A stretch of DNA of 64,000 bases from Burkholderiaceae bacterium. Its GTDB lineage: Bacteria > Pseudomonadota > Gammaproteobacteria > Burkholderiales > Burkholderiaceae_A. The stretch is taken from NCBI GenBank assembly GCA_018882785.1, contig VERI01000002.1, positions 186,001 through 250,000 on the forward strand, given 5' to 3'. Below the pieces are notes generated by a model. That model was not told where the DNA came from and did not search any database. It saw nothing but the letters and a program-made list of their open reading frames with translations. The position numbers were made by a program, and so were the translations under genes. Positions 1 to 9,331 of this stretch are shown piece by piece. The stretch's first letter is position 1. The number at the start of each line of letters is the position of its first letter.

Positions 1-405
1 CTGCAGGCCAGCTCTTTGGGCTTTGCCAAGCCACAGGATGTGACCGTCTTTCATCCTCAGGAGCTGCTCTATGCCGCGCTACGCACGGCCCGCCAGCGGG
101 CAGATATCGGTGCGCCGCCTCCGATTCCAAGGCCAGTGCCCGTATCCGGAAGGACAGGTATCGCCAACCTATCACTGATGCTTGTGAATATGCATGAAGG
201 AAAAATGATCAGCGATCACGACTACAAGGTTGCCCATGCGGTCGCAACAGCCCTGTGCGGTGGCGATATCGACGCGGGAACCATGGTCGATGAGCAATGG
301 TTGATCCGATTAGAACGGCAGCTCTTCATGGATTTACTCAAGACTCCCGAAACCCAGGCCCGGATTGAACACATGCTGGCCACGGGCAAACCCCTGCGTA
401 ATTAG
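1..405 (+). CDS. 3-hydroxyacyl-CoA dehydrogenase/enoyl-CoA hydratase (FadN/FadB-like), C-terminal fragment
   Basis: The frame is open from base 1, so this is the 3' end of a longer gene cut by the window edge; the TTG at 16 in the ORF track is not a real start. The tail, ending ERQLFMDL...RIEHMLATGKPLRN, matches the C-terminus of the FadN-type fusion proteins that hydrate 2-enoyl-CoA and oxidise 3-hydroxyacyl-CoA in beta-oxidation. It lies 16 bp before a thiolase gene and then fadD, the usual order for a fatty-acid oxidation operon. The catalytic domains are outside the window, so the assignment rests on the tail sequence and context. Confidence 0.75.
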   Translation: MQASSLGFAKPQDVTVFHPQELLYAALRTARQRADIGAPPPIPRPVPVSGRTGIANLSLMLVNMHEGKMISDHDYKVAHAVATALCGGDIDAGTMVDEQWLIRLERQLFMDLLKTPETQARIEHMLATGKPLRN

Positions 406-421
406 ATCAAGGCCGCACATC

Positions 422-1621
422 ATGAACAATCAGCGTCAAGAAGCCTTTGTTGTATCCGCAAAGCGGCTGCCTGTAGGAAAGAAAAACGGCCGCCTTAAAT
501 CCACGCGGCCAGACGACCTGCTGGCGGCAGCGATTCAAGCCTGCCTGGCCGGCCTCGATAACCTGGATCGCAACGCAATCGAAGATGTGATCGTCGGCTG
601 TGCCATGCCAGAGGCTGAACAAGGCATGAATATGGCGCGCATTGGACTGCTGCTTGCGGGACTCCCACAGTCTGTACCTGGCATCACCATCAATCGCTTT
701 TGTGCATCCGGCCTGCAGGCCGTGGCCGATGCCGCCGCCCGTATTCAGCTGGGCCAGGCAGACCTGATGATCGCCGCAGGCGCGGAGTCGATGAGTGCGA
801 TGCCGCAGATCATGGGCAATAAGATTGCGATGAATCCCGCCATCTTTGAGCAGAGCGAACATCTCGGTATCGCATTTGGAATGGGCATGACCGCAGAAAA
901 CGTTGCCCGTCAGTGGGCCATCTCCCGCGAGGACCAGGATCTATTCGCCCTGAACTCTCATACCAAGGCCTGCACTGCGATCCATGCAGGTGAGTTTTCA
1001 CAGGAGCTGACTCCCTTTGAGGTGATCTCTCATCTGCCGGACCCAGACAGTGCCCGGGTGAACATTCAGCGTCACCAGATGACCCAGGATGAAGGCCCAA
1101 GGGCGGATACGGCATTGGAGCGACTATCGGCGCTCAGACCTGTATTTCATGCCAAGGGATCGGTCACCGCCGGTAATTCCTCGCAGATGTCGGACGGCGC
1201 AGCGGCCTTATTGCTCGCATCAGCGTCTGCCATCAAGACCTTCGGACTCACGCCGATTGCCCGATTTGTCTCGTACGCTGTTGCTGGGGTACCGCCAGAG
1301 GTCATGGGAATTGGTCCGGTTGCAGCAATCCCAAAGGCCCTGCAGCGTGCAGGACTTCAAGCCAGTGATGTTGGCTGGATAGAGCTCAACGAAGCGTTCG
1401 CGGCCCAGGCGCTTGCAGTGATCCGGGAATGCCAGCTCGACCCCGCCATTGTTAACCCACTTGGCGGCGCGATTGCTGCAGGCCACCCGCTCGGCGCGAC
1501 AGGTGCCATTCGCTCTTGTACTGCCATCCACGGTGCCCGAAGGCATCGAAAACCCTACTCTATGGTGAGCATGTGTATCGGCACAGGCATGGGAGCGGCA
1601 GGTATATTTGAAACACTATAA
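422..1621 (+). CDS. Acetyl-CoA C-acyltransferase (3-ketoacyl-CoA thiolase)
   Basis: Thiolase of 399 aa, a normal length. It carries out the last beta-oxidation step, CoA-dependent cleavage of 3-ketoacyl-CoA. The acylated cysteine is C94 in NRFCASGLQ; the C-terminal motifs GGAIAAGHPLGATGA and CIGTGMGAAG supply the catalytic His and second Cys. The longer ORF from 365 overlaps the upstream gene; ATG 422, preceded by an AAGG, gives the standard thiolase N-terminus (AFVVSAKRLPVGK). It sits between the FadN-like gene and fadD and is probably co-transcribed. Whether it prefers long or short chains cannot be read from the sequence, so no fadA/fadI symbol is given. Confidence 0.9.
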   Translation: MNNQRQEAFVVSAKRLPVGKKNGRLKSTRPDDLLAAAIQACLAGLDNLDRNAIEDVIVGCAMPEAEQGMNMARIGLLLAGLPQSVPGITINRFCASGLQAVADAAARIQLGQADLMIAAGAESMSAMPQIMGNKIAMNPAIFEQSEHLGIAFGMGMTAENVARQWAISREDQDLFALNSHTKACTAIHAGEFSQELTPFEVISHLPDPDSARVNIQRHQMTQDEGPRADTALERLSALRPVFHAKGSVTAGNSSQMSDGAAALLLASASAIKTFGLTPIARFVSYAVAGVPPEVMGIGPVAAIPKALQRAGLQASDVGWIELNEAFAAQALAVIRECQLDPAIVNPLGGAIAAGHPLGATGAIRSCTAIHGARRHRKPYSMVSMCIGTGMGAAGIFETL

Positions 1622-1638
1622 AAGTTCAGGAGACCGTG

Positions 1639-3294
1639 ATGGAAAAACTCTGGGTCAATCAGTATCCGCAGGGCGTTCCCGCCGACATTGACCTGAATCG
1701 GATCACTTCGGTAGCCGATTTCCTGCTGGAGGCATGCCAGGAGTTCGCCTCAAAGACTGCCTATATCAGCATGGGCAAATCCATCACCTATCAGCAGCTC
1801 AACGATCAGAGCCGGATTTTTGCCCAGCATCTGCAGTCCATTGGCGTGCGCAAGGGCGATCGGGTCGCGCTGATGATGCCCAATGTGCTGCAGTATCCCA
1901 TCACCCTATTTGGCACCCTGCGGGCAGGGGCCGTGGTGGTCAACTGCAATCCGCTCTATACGCCCAGAGAACTCGAGCACCAGCTGGCAGACTCCGGAGC
2001 AACGGTGATTGTGATTCTGGAAAACTTTGCCCATACACTTGAGCAGGTGATCGGCAAGACCCAGGTTCGGCATGTGATTGTCACGCCCCTCGGTGAGATG
2101 CTGGGCGCGAAGGGCCACATCGTGAACTTCGTGGTTCGAAAGATAAAAAAATTAGTCCCGGCATGGAATCTTCCGCAGGCCATTAGCCTGAATCAGGCCC
2201 TTGCGTCTGGAAACGGTAAGCCGTTCACCAAGCCACAGCTCACGCCTGATGACGTTGCCTTTCTGCAGTACACAGGCGGCACAACAGGAATATCCAAGGG
2301 GGCCATCCTGACCCATCGAAACATCTGTGCCAACGTCCTGCAGGCAGAAGCATGGATTAAGCCAGTGGTCCGTCGCGGCGAGGAATTTATCATCACCGCG
2401 TTGCCGCTCTATCACATCTTTGCGCTTACCGCGAACTGCCTCACGTTTCTACGCATCGGCGCCCAGAACTTGTTAATTGCGAATCCGCGGGATATTCCAA
2501 ATTTCGTCAAGGAATGGGCCAAGTATCCGGTCACAGTATTTACCGCGGTCAACACCCTGTTTAATGCCTTACTCAATAACCCAGACTTTCTGAAGCTCAA
2601 TTTTTCAACCATGCGGGTGACATTGGGCGGTGGCATGGCGGTACAACGGCCCGTCGCAGAACGCTGGCGCTCGGTGACTGGCTGCGCCTTATCGCAGGCC
2701 TATGGCCTGACCGAAACATCACCTGCGGCGACCATCAATCCACTGATTGATATTCCTTTCTCCGGATCCATCGGTCTGCCAATTTCATCAACCGAGGTCT
2801 CAATTCGTGATGACCAAGGGACAGCGCTGCCGCTTGGGGAAGTCGGCGAGATCTGTATCCGCGGGCCGCAGGTAACACCGGGCTACTGGGGAAGGCCAGA
2901 CGAGACCGCCAAGATCTTTTTTCCAGATGGCTTCTTAAAGACCGGGGATATGGGCTATATCGACCCACAGGGGTATGTCTTTTTGGTGGACCGGAAAAAG
3001 GACATGATTCTGGTCTCCGGATTTAACGTCTACCCCAATGAAGTCGAGGAGGTCGTCGCGATGCATCCGGCGGTCCGAGAGGTTGCGGCAATCGGTGTGG
3101 CCGATGAGCAAACCGGAGAGGCCGTCAAACTCTTCGTCGCCGCATCGGATCCATCACTGACCAAGGAAGCGATAATCGAACACTGCAAGGAATACCTGAC
3201 CAACTACAAGGTGCCCAAGCAGATTGAGTTTAGGCCAGAGCTGCCAAAAACCAATGTTGGAAAGATTCTTCGTCGGGCGCTCCGAGACGGCTAA
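1639..3294 (+). CDS. fadD: Long-chain-fatty-acid--CoA ligase
   Basis: Adenylate-forming ligase of 551 aa that activates fatty acids to acyl-CoA through an acyl-AMP. The N-terminus (MEKLWVNQYPQGVPADI) is typical of proteobacterial FadD. The P-loop-like motif YTGGTTGISKGA is near residue 212, GLTETSP near 355, and the hinge/fatty-acyl signature DRKKDMILVSGFNVYP near 455; the catalytic C-terminal Lys lies in KTNVGKILRR. ATG 1639 follows a CAGGAGA ribosome-binding site and is preferred over the GTG one codon upstream. It is the third gene of the beta-oxidation run and converges on fpr. Confidence 0.93.
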   Translation: MEKLWVNQYPQGVPADIDLNRITSVADFLLEACQEFASKTAYISMGKSITYQQLNDQSRIFAQHLQSIGVRKGDRVALMMPNVLQYPITLFGTLRAGAVVVNCNPLYTPRELEHQLADSGATVIVILENFAHTLEQVIGKTQVRHVIVTPLGEMLGAKGHIVNFVVRKIKKLVPAWNLPQAISLNQALASGNGKPFTKPQLTPDDVAFLQYTGGTTGISKGAILTHRNICANVLQAEAWIKPVVRRGEEFIITALPLYHIFALTANCLTFLRIGAQNLLIANPRDIPNFVKEWAKYPVTVFTAVNTLFNALLNNPDFLKLNFSTMRVTLGGGMAVQRPVAERWRSVTGCALSQAYGLTETSPAATINPLIDIPFSGSIGLPISSTEVSIRDDQGTALPLGEVGEICIRGPQVTPGYWGRPDETAKIFFPDGFLKTGDMGYIDPQGYVFLVDRKKDMILVSGFNVYPNEVEEVVAMHPAVREVAAIGVADEQTGEAVKLFVAASDPSLTKEAIIEHCKEYLTNYKVPKQIEFRPELPKTNVGKILRRALRDG

Positions 3295-3348
3295 CCCTGT
3301 CGTGGCGGACCCGCCAAGAGCCCTGGGCGCGATGCTCGGGGCCAAAGA

Positions 3349-4125
3349 CTACTTCTCAACAAACGCACGCTCAAATACATAGTCGCCAGGATTGCCCAGG
3401 CTAGGCGAGACTTTGAATCCTCTGGCATCAAGCATCTCAGCAGTCTCTTTCAGCATGGCTGGGCTGCCACAGATCATGGCCCGATCGACCGCAGGATCTA
3501 AAGCCGGCAGGCCAATATCAACAAAAAGCTGGCCCGACTGAATCGCCGTCGTTAGCCGGCCAGTGTGGGTGAATGCCTCGCGCGTAACGGTAGGGTAATA
3601 GATCAACTGCTCACGCACCATGTCGCCCAGAAACTCATGCTGCGGAAGTTCGTGTCGCAGGTAGTCGCCGTAGGCAAGCTCACTCACCGTGCGCACACCG
3701 TGGATTAGGACGACTTTTTCAAATCGTTCATAGGTTTCCGGATCACGAACAATGCTCATAAACGGAGCAAGCCCAGTCCCTGTGCTGAATAAATAGAGAT
3801 GCTTACCGGAATTCAGGTCATCCAGAACCAGGGTGCCCACCGACTTCTCGCTCACCAGGATAGAGTCACCGACCTGAATGCCCTGAAGCCGAGAGGTCAG
3901 CGGCCCATCGGGCACTTTGATGCTCAGAAACTCAAGATGCTCCTCATAATTGGGGCTGACCACGCTATAGGCCCGCACAAGAGGTTTACCGTCGACCTCC
4001 AGGCCGATCATGAGAAAGTGGCCATTACGAAAGCGCAAACCCGAACGACGCGTGGTCGTGAAACTAAACAGGCTCTCATTCCAATGGTGCACACTGAGTA
4101 CTGTCTCTTTGTGATACTTCGACAT
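3349..4125 (-). CDS. fpr: Ferredoxin--NADP+ reductase
   Basis: FAD protein of 258 aa, the size of bacterial subclass-I FPRs. It moves electrons between NADPH and ferredoxin/flavodoxin in the cytoplasm. The FAD-binding motif RAYSVVSP is near residue 50, the NADP-binding GTGLAPFMSI near 115, a second nucleotide motif AMICGSP near 218, and the C-terminus FVEK is that of Azotobacter-type FPRs. GGAG lies 7 nt before the ATG. The start is 2 nt past the stop of the upstream MBL gene, so both are likely on one transcript. FPRs of this type often serve oxidative-stress or Fe-S repair electron supply; nothing here shows its partner. Confidence 0.93.
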   Translation of the reverse strand: MSKYHKETVLSVHHWNESLFSFTTTRRSGLRFRNGHFLMIGLEVDGKPLVRAYSVVSPNYEEHLEFLSIKVPDGPLTSRLQGIQVGDSILVSEKSVGTLVLDDLNSGKHLYLFSTGTGLAPFMSIVRDPETYERFEKVVLIHGVRTVSELAYGDYLRHELPQHEFLGDMVREQLIYYPTVTREAFTHTGRLTTAIQSGQLFVDIGLPALDPAVDRAMICGSPAMLKETAEMLDARGFKVSPSLGNPGDYVFERAFVEK

Positions 4126-4127
4126 CC

Positions 4128-4760
4128 CTACTCTCCGACAAATGGGTTGGAGCGGCGCTCCTCGCCGAACGTGCTCATCGGCCCGTGCCCCGGCACAAAC
4201 TCAATGTCATCTCCCAAGGGAAATAATTTTTTTCGGATCGAATCGATCAATTGCTGGTGATTGCCACGCGGGAAATCCGTCCTGCCGATCGAACCCGCAA
4301 ACAATACATCACCCACAAAGGCCAGCCGATTCTTTGGATGCACAAACACCACATGGCCAGGCGTATGTCCCGGACAGTGGATGACGTTCATGACCTCCTC
4401 GCCAACACAGACCGTGTCGCCATCTTCCAGCCAACGATCCGGCTCAAAGCCTTCCGCACCGGGCATGCCAAACATCATGCCCTGAGTCTTTAACTGATCA
4501 ATCCAGAACTGATCATCCCGATGGGGGCCTTCGATTGGGACCCCAAGCTGCCTAGCGAGCGTCCCCGCCTGGCCACAATGATCGATATGCCCATGGGTGA
4601 GCAAAATCTTTTCAATCGTGACATTGGCCTCGCGGGCAACCGCCTCCAGATGATCGATATCGCCACCCGGATCAATGAACGCTGCCCGCTGGGTCAGCGG
4701 GCAGATGACCAGTGAGCAGTTTTGCTGAAATGCCGTGACCGGAAAAATCTCAAATTGCAT
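4128..4760 (-). CDS. MBL-fold metallohydrolase (GloB/YcbL-like)
   Basis: Protein of 210 aa with the metallo-beta-lactamase metal motif THGHIDHCGQ (HxHxDH) and downstream metal ligands in HCPGHTPGH and FVPGHG. The glyoxalase-II-like group hydrolyses thioesters; small single-domain members of this sort are YcbL-like. The ORF-track start at 4859 runs into the upstream ppk2 gene; the ATG at 4760 gives the family N-terminus MQFEIFPVTAFQQNC and leaves a 28 bp gap. It is followed 2 nt later by fpr. The substrate is unknown; S-lactoylglutathione is possible, but the C-terminal glutathione-binding domain of true GloB is absent. Confidence 0.85.
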   Translation of the reverse strand: MQFEIFPVTAFQQNCSLVICPLTQRAAFIDPGGDIDHLEAVAREANVTIEKILLTHGHIDHCGQAGTLARQLGVPIEGPHRDDQFWIDQLKTQGMMFGMPGAEGFEPDRWLEDGDTVCVGEEVMNVIHCPGHTPGHVVFVHPKNRLAFVGDVLFAGSIGRTDFPRGNHQQLIDSIRKKLFPLGDDIEFVPGHGPMSTFGEERRSNPFVGE

Positions 4761-4788
4761 CGGGCCATTATCGCAGATGGCCCGAATC

Positions 4789-5763
4789 TCACAGAATCGC
4801 GCTGCCCTCGGTATTGGGCCCCTCACCCTGTTCATAAACGACATGTGCCCGGCCAACAATCAGCGGGTCAAGGCGTCCAATCTGGGCGATATCCTTTTTC
4901 GCGTAAGGCAGGCGATGCAATACATAACGCATTGCATTCAGTCGGGCCCGCTTTTTACAATCGCTCTTGATCACCGTCCAGGGGGAATCCGCAGTATCTG
5001 TTTCGCAGAACATCGCCTCTTTGGCGAGGGTGTACTCCTTCCATTTATTGAGCGACTGTTTATCGATCGGACTCAGCTTCCAGTGCTTTAAGGGGTGCAC
5101 CTCGCGCTCTTTGAACCGCCGACGCTGCTCCTTCTGGCTCACGGAGAACCAGAATTTAATTAGATGGGTGCCGCTGCGAACCAGATGACGCTCAAACTCC
5201 GGTGCCTGTCGCATGAACTCATGGTATTCCGCATCCGTACAGAATCCCATTACCCGTTCCACGCCTGCGCGGTTATACCAGCTACGATCAAACAGCACGA
5301 TCTCACCTGCCGTGGGCAGATGCTGAACATATCGTTGGAAATACCACTGGCCACGCTCTGATTCACTCGGCTTTTCTAAGGCGACGACGCGCGCACCACG
5401 CGGATTGAGGTGCTCCATAAACCGCTTGATGGTGCCCCCCTTGCCGGCGGCATCCCGGCCCTCAAACAGAATCACCACGCGCTGACCCGTGCCCTTGACC
5501 CATGCCTGAAGCTTGAGCAGCTCGACCTGAAGCTTGTATTTCTCGGCCTCGTAGACGGATCGTCTCAACAGATTCTTGTAAGGATAGACACCCTTATGCC
5601 AGCCGGGATCAAGCTCTTCATCCGGATTGACGATGGGTTTCGGCTTGGCCCGAGCGGATGCGGCTGATCGATCGGAGACAAGTTCCGGAATGCGCTGTTC
5701 GTTCAGGTCTGAGAGCCGATTCTCCATGCGGACTGGCCGAATTTTTTTCACTTGTTTTTCCAT
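4789..5763 (-). CDS. ppk2: Polyphosphate kinase 2
   Basis: PPK2-family enzyme of 324 aa, which transfers phosphate between polyphosphate and nucleotides. The Walker A region FEGRDAAGKGGTIKRF is at residues 100-115 and the Walker B/lid region FDRSWYNRAGVERV near 160-172. The first 55 residues are a charged extension typical of longer single-domain PPK2s. GGAG lies 8 nt before the ATG. The gene is followed by the MBL hydrolase and fpr on the same strand. Whether it makes GTP/ATP or polyphosphate depends on PPK2 class, which I cannot settle by eye. Confidence 0.92.
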   Translation of the reverse strand: MEKQVKKIRPVRMENRLSDLNEQRIPELVSDRSAASARAKPKPIVNPDEELDPGWHKGVYPYKNLLRRSVYEAEKYKLQVELLKLQAWVKGTGQRVVILFEGRDAAGKGGTIKRFMEHLNPRGARVVALEKPSESERGQWYFQRYVQHLPTAGEIVLFDRSWYNRAGVERVMGFCTDAEYHEFMRQAPEFERHLVRSGTHLIKFWFSVSQKEQRRRFKEREVHPLKHWKLSPIDKQSLNKWKEYTLAKEAMFCETDTADSPWTVIKSDCKKRARLNAMRYVLHRLPYAKKDIAQIGRLDPLIVGRAHVVYEQGEGPNTEGSAIL

Positions 5764-5890
5764 GTGATGTACTCCGGAAATTGCCCATCCCCGGAGCCCC
5801 TGTCTGTAAGGTCAATACGCCTATTGTGCTCCCGCAGGGGACTCACCGGCATGGGAGAACTTTGAACTGAATCAAGGTTTTTGCGGAGAT

Positions 5891-6217
5891 CTACATCGAC
5901 GAAGCGTCACGGATACGATGCATGCTCTGAATGTCCACCACCCAGACCAGGCCATCACCAATCTGTCCGGTCTGGCAGGCATCGATCAGGGCGGTGCGAA
6001 TGGTCTCCACCATATCGGGCTCCACCAGCACACAGACCATGACCTTATCGGTAAAGTCGGTCAGTTCATCTCTCACTGAACGCTTATCAACCGCCGAGGG
6101 GGCGGTGAAGCCTTTGACATTAAATACCGTCACCCCCGGAAAGTTGGGAATCGCCCGCAGGGCATCACGCAACCGTGACAGACGGCTGGGGCGAATGATG
6201 GCGCGGATTTCTTTCAT
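5891..6217 (-). CDS. PII-like protein linked to a heavy-metal RND pump (PII-NG type)
   Basis: Protein of 108 aa with the PII fold pattern: KEIRAIIRPSRLSRLRDALRA at the start, a T-loop-like region around residues 35-55, and a C-terminal GDGLVWVVDI segment matching the IGDGKIFV region of GlnB. The uridylylated Tyr and the surrounding GlnB signature are not present. PII paralogues of this new group are known to sit beside CusA/CzcA genes, as here, 20 bp after the pump. It is a trimeric ligand sensor by family, but its ligand and target are undefined. GGAG lies 9 nt before ATG. Confidence 0.82.
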   Translation of the reverse strand: MKEIRAIIRPSRLSRLRDALRAIPNFPGVTVFNVKGFTAPSAVDKRSVRDELTDFTDKVMVCVLVEPDMVETIRTALIDACQTGQIGDGLVWVVDIQSMHRIRDASSM

Positions 6218-6237
6218 CGTTCATGTCTCCTGCGGGC

Positions 6238-9200
6238 TTAAGCCTCTTGGGGTTCATCATCAAACCAGCGATACAGCGTTGGCAGCACTACCAATGTCAG
6301 TAGCGTCGAGGAAATTAGACCACTGATCACCACGATGGCCAACGGCCGCTGCACTTCCGACCCGGGACCGGCCGCAAACAGAAAGGGGACCAGGCCCAGC
6401 AGGGCAACGGTGGCCGTCATCATCACCGGACGAAACCGCTGAACACATCCCTCACGGACCGCCTCGGCAACGGCCATGCCATCCTGGCGAAATTTCCGAA
6501 TACAGCTGACCAGAACCACGCCATTGAGCACCGCGATACCCCATAACGCGATAAACCCAACAGAGGCTGGAAGGCTTAGATACTCTCCAGTGACGAAAAG
6601 CCCAATGACACCCCCGATTGAGGCAAAGGGCAGCACCATAATGATCAGACTGGCCAGCTTGACCGAATTAAAAAGCAAAAAGAGCAGGAAAAAAATTGCT
6701 GCAATTGTTAATGGCACGATGATGGACAGGGTGTCCATCGCCCGCTCCAGATTCTCAAACTGGCCACCAAACTTAAAGTAATAGCCCTGCGGCAGTTTCA
6801 ACTCCTTGGTGAGACGCTGCTGGACCTCTTCAACAAATCCGCCCAGATCACGGCCGTCGACATTCGCGCCCACCACAACACGACGCTTACCCCACTCGCG
6901 GCTGACCTGGGCCGGGCCGTCGATCAATTGAATCTTGGCCACGGTCGAAAGGGGCACCTGCGCACCATTCGAGGTACGCAAGAGCGTGTTGCCGATATCC
7001 TCAATCGATTCACGGAACCGCTGAGGAAAACGGACCTGGATACCGTACCGTCGCTCACCCTCATAGAGGGTTGTCACCTCTTTACCGCCAATCGCAGTCT
7101 CAATCAGAGTCTGTACATCCGCAACATTGAGGCCATAACGGGCGATGGTATTGCGATCAATATCGACCGTTAAAAACTGCTGCCCGGAGAGCCGCTCGAC
7201 GCGGATATCCCGCGCACCCCGAACGCTACGAACGACCTTCGCGACCTGCTCGGAGAGCTGCCGCAGTTCATTGAGATCATCTCCAAAAATCTTGATACCC
7301 AACTGGGAACGAACTCCCGTCAGCATTTCGTCGACACGCTGTGCGATCGGCTGAGAGATCACCACCTGCACACCCGGGATCGCCGAGAGCCTCTTTCGAA
7401 TGTCCTCTTCAATCTCTTGCTGATCCCGATCCGAATCCGGATCGATGAGGGCAACTGGGGTCGATTCATTCGGTCCGGCCGGATCCGCTGGGGACTCACC
7501 CCGGCCCAAGGGAGAAACGACACTCTTCACCCCGGGAACCTCTGCCACCATCTTCATGGCGACCATTTCCAGTCGAATCGATTCATCCAGGGAGATACTC
7601 GGTACACGAATGACCTGAGGTGTCAGCGCCCCTTCCTTCATGATGGGCATAAAAGACTTCCCAAGAAACGGGAAAAGAAGCAATGAGAGGACCAGCAGGC
7701 CAACCGCCACCGCAAGCGTCTTGCGTCCCTGCTGGGTGGCGCGATCGAGCAGATCAAGATAGTGACGCTTCAGATAGGCAATCGCCTTGGTATCGTGGTC
7801 TGCGCCGCCTTTTAGGAAGTATGAGCACAGGACGGGTGAGAGGGTTAACGACACCACCAAAGACACGGTGAGGGCGACCGCAATGGTAATGGCCAGCGGC
7901 GAAAACATCTTGCCCTCGATACCCTGTAAGGTCATCAGCGGCAAAAACACAAGGACAATAATCACGATACCAAAGATCGTGGGCGTGGCTACCTCAGTGG
8001 TGGCCTCGAATACGGTCCGCACCCGCTCGCCGATGCTCTTGCCGGCCTTGCCCAGCTTATGAAATACATTTTCCACCACCACAACGGTGGCATCGACCAT
8101 CAGCCCAATGGCAATCGCCAGGCCCCCAAGGGACATCAGGTTTGCCGATATCCCGTAGCGATTCATGATGATGAAAGTGGTGAGCGGCGCAATGATCAAG
8201 GTGGCCACCACGATCAGACTTGAACGCACATCGCCCAGAAATATGAACAACACCAATACAACTAAAAAAATGCCTTCGATAAGCACTTTTCCAACGGTCC
8301 ACAAGGCCGCATCCACGAGATCCGTCCGGTCGTAAAACGGCACAATCTTGAGCCCATCGGGCAGCATCCCGGAGCCATTGATCTCGTTAACCCGCTCTTT
8401 GACACGCGACACAACCTGCTTGGCATTGCCCCCGCGAATCATCATGACAATTCCACCAGCGCTCTCGGTATGCCCACCTTTAATCAGGGCCCCCTGACGG
8501 ACTTCGCTGCCAATCTGGACCCGGGCGACGTCGCGGACGAATACGGGAACGCCACTCTGTTCTTTCAGAACAATATTGTTGATATCGTCGATCGTACGGA
8601 TCAGGCCTACAGCACGCACGAGAAACTGCTCGGATCCCTGGGGCAGAATCCCGCCGCTGGCGTTGGAATTATTTGCTGAGATTGAATTGACCACCTGCTG
8701 CATGGTCAGGTTAAAGTGCCGCAGCCGGCCCGGGTCAATCTTGACCTGAAATTGTTTGACCAGTCCGCCATAGGAATTAATTTCGGCCACTCCAGGGATC
8801 GAGCGCAGCATCGGACGCACCACCCAGTCCTGCAGGGTTCGACGCTCCATCAACTCTTCGGCAGTCAGCTCGCGCTTTCCGTCATCGGGCCGTTCAATCG
8901 TGTACTGGAATACCTCGCCCAGGCCTGTTGAGACCGGGCCCAGCACTGGCACAACGCCGTCTGGCATACGGGTACTGACCTCAATGAGCCGCTCAGTAAC
9001 CAGCTGGCGAGCAAAGTAGACATCCGTTTTGTCTGTGAAGACCAGAGTAATAATCGACAGACCGCTGCGATTTAAAGACCGCATTTCGGTTAGCCCCGGC
9101 AGGCCCGTCATCGCGATCTCCAGCGGCACCGTAATAAATCGCTCGATCTCCTCAGGAGAGCGGCCAGGCGCTTCGGTCGCGATCTGCACCTGAATATTGG

Positions 9201-9327
9201 TCACATCCGGAAATGCATCTACGGACAGGCGCATCGACTCACGCAGCCCAAAGCCACATAGCGCCAGGGCAATCACGACGACCACCAGACGCTGGCTGAG
9301 TGCCGAACGAATCAATGACGGAATCAA
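6238..9327 (-). CDS. Heavy-metal efflux RND transporter, CusA/CzcA family
   Basis: Inner-membrane proton-driven pump of 1029 aa, the usual HME-RND length. The N-terminal TM segment (VVVVIALALCGFGLRESM) is followed by FPDVTNIQVQI, and a second hydrophobic half begins near residue 330. The TM4 charged motif reads AIGLMVDATVVVVEN: the AIG...D...EN pattern resembles Cu/Ag (CusA) pumps more than the DFG...DG...EN of Zn/Co/Cd pumps, so monovalent metal export is a reasonable guess. The start is TTG with AGGAG 7 nt upstream. It lies between the adaptor gene and the PII-like gene in one operon. Confidence 0.92.
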   Translation of the reverse strand: MIPSLIRSALSQRLVVVVIALALCGFGLRESMRLSVDAFPDVTNIQVQIATEAPGRSPEEIERFITVPLEIAMTGLPGLTEMRSLNRSGLSIITLVFTDKTDVYFARQLVTERLIEVSTRMPDGVVPVLGPVSTGLGEVFQYTIERPDDGKRELTAEELMERRTLQDWVVRPMLRSIPGVAEINSYGGLVKQFQVKIDPGRLRHFNLTMQQVVNSISANNSNASGGILPQGSEQFLVRAVGLIRTIDDINNIVLKEQSGVPVFVRDVARVQIGSEVRQGALIKGGHTESAGGIVMMIRGGNAKQVVSRVKERVNEINGSGMLPDGLKIVPFYDRTDLVDAALWTVGKVLIEGIFLVVLVLFIFLGDVRSSLIVVATLIIAPLTTFIIMNRYGISANLMSLGGLAIAIGLMVDATVVVVENVFHKLGKAGKSIGERVRTVFEATTEVATPTIFGIVIIVLVFLPLMTLQGIEGKMFSPLAITIAVALTVSLVVSLTLSPVLCSYFLKGGADHDTKAIAYLKRHYLDLLDRATQQGRKTLAVAVGLLVLSLLLFPFLGKSFMPIMKEGALTPQVIRVPSISLDESIRLEMVAMKMVAEVPGVKSVVSPLGRGESPADPAGPNESTPVALIDPDSDRDQQEIEEDIRKRLSAIPGVQVVISQPIAQRVDEMLTGVRSQLGIKIFGDDLNELRQLSEQVAKVVRSVRGARDIRVERLSGQQFLTVDIDRNTIARYGLNVADVQTLIETAIGGKEVTTLYEGERRYGIQVRFPQRFRESIEDIGNTLLRTSNGAQVPLSTVAKIQLIDGPAQVSREWGKRRVVVGANVDGRDLGGFVEEVQQRLTKELKLPQGYYFKFGGQFENLERAMDTLSIIVPLTIAAIFFLLFLLFNSVKLASLIIMVLPFASIGGVIGLFVTGEYLSLPASVGFIALWGIAVLNGVVLVSCIRKFRQDGMAVAEAVREGCVQRFRPVMMTATVALLGLVPFLFAAGPGSEVQRPLAIVVISGLISSTLLTLVVLPTLYRWFDDEPQEA

Positions 9328-9331
9328 GGCA

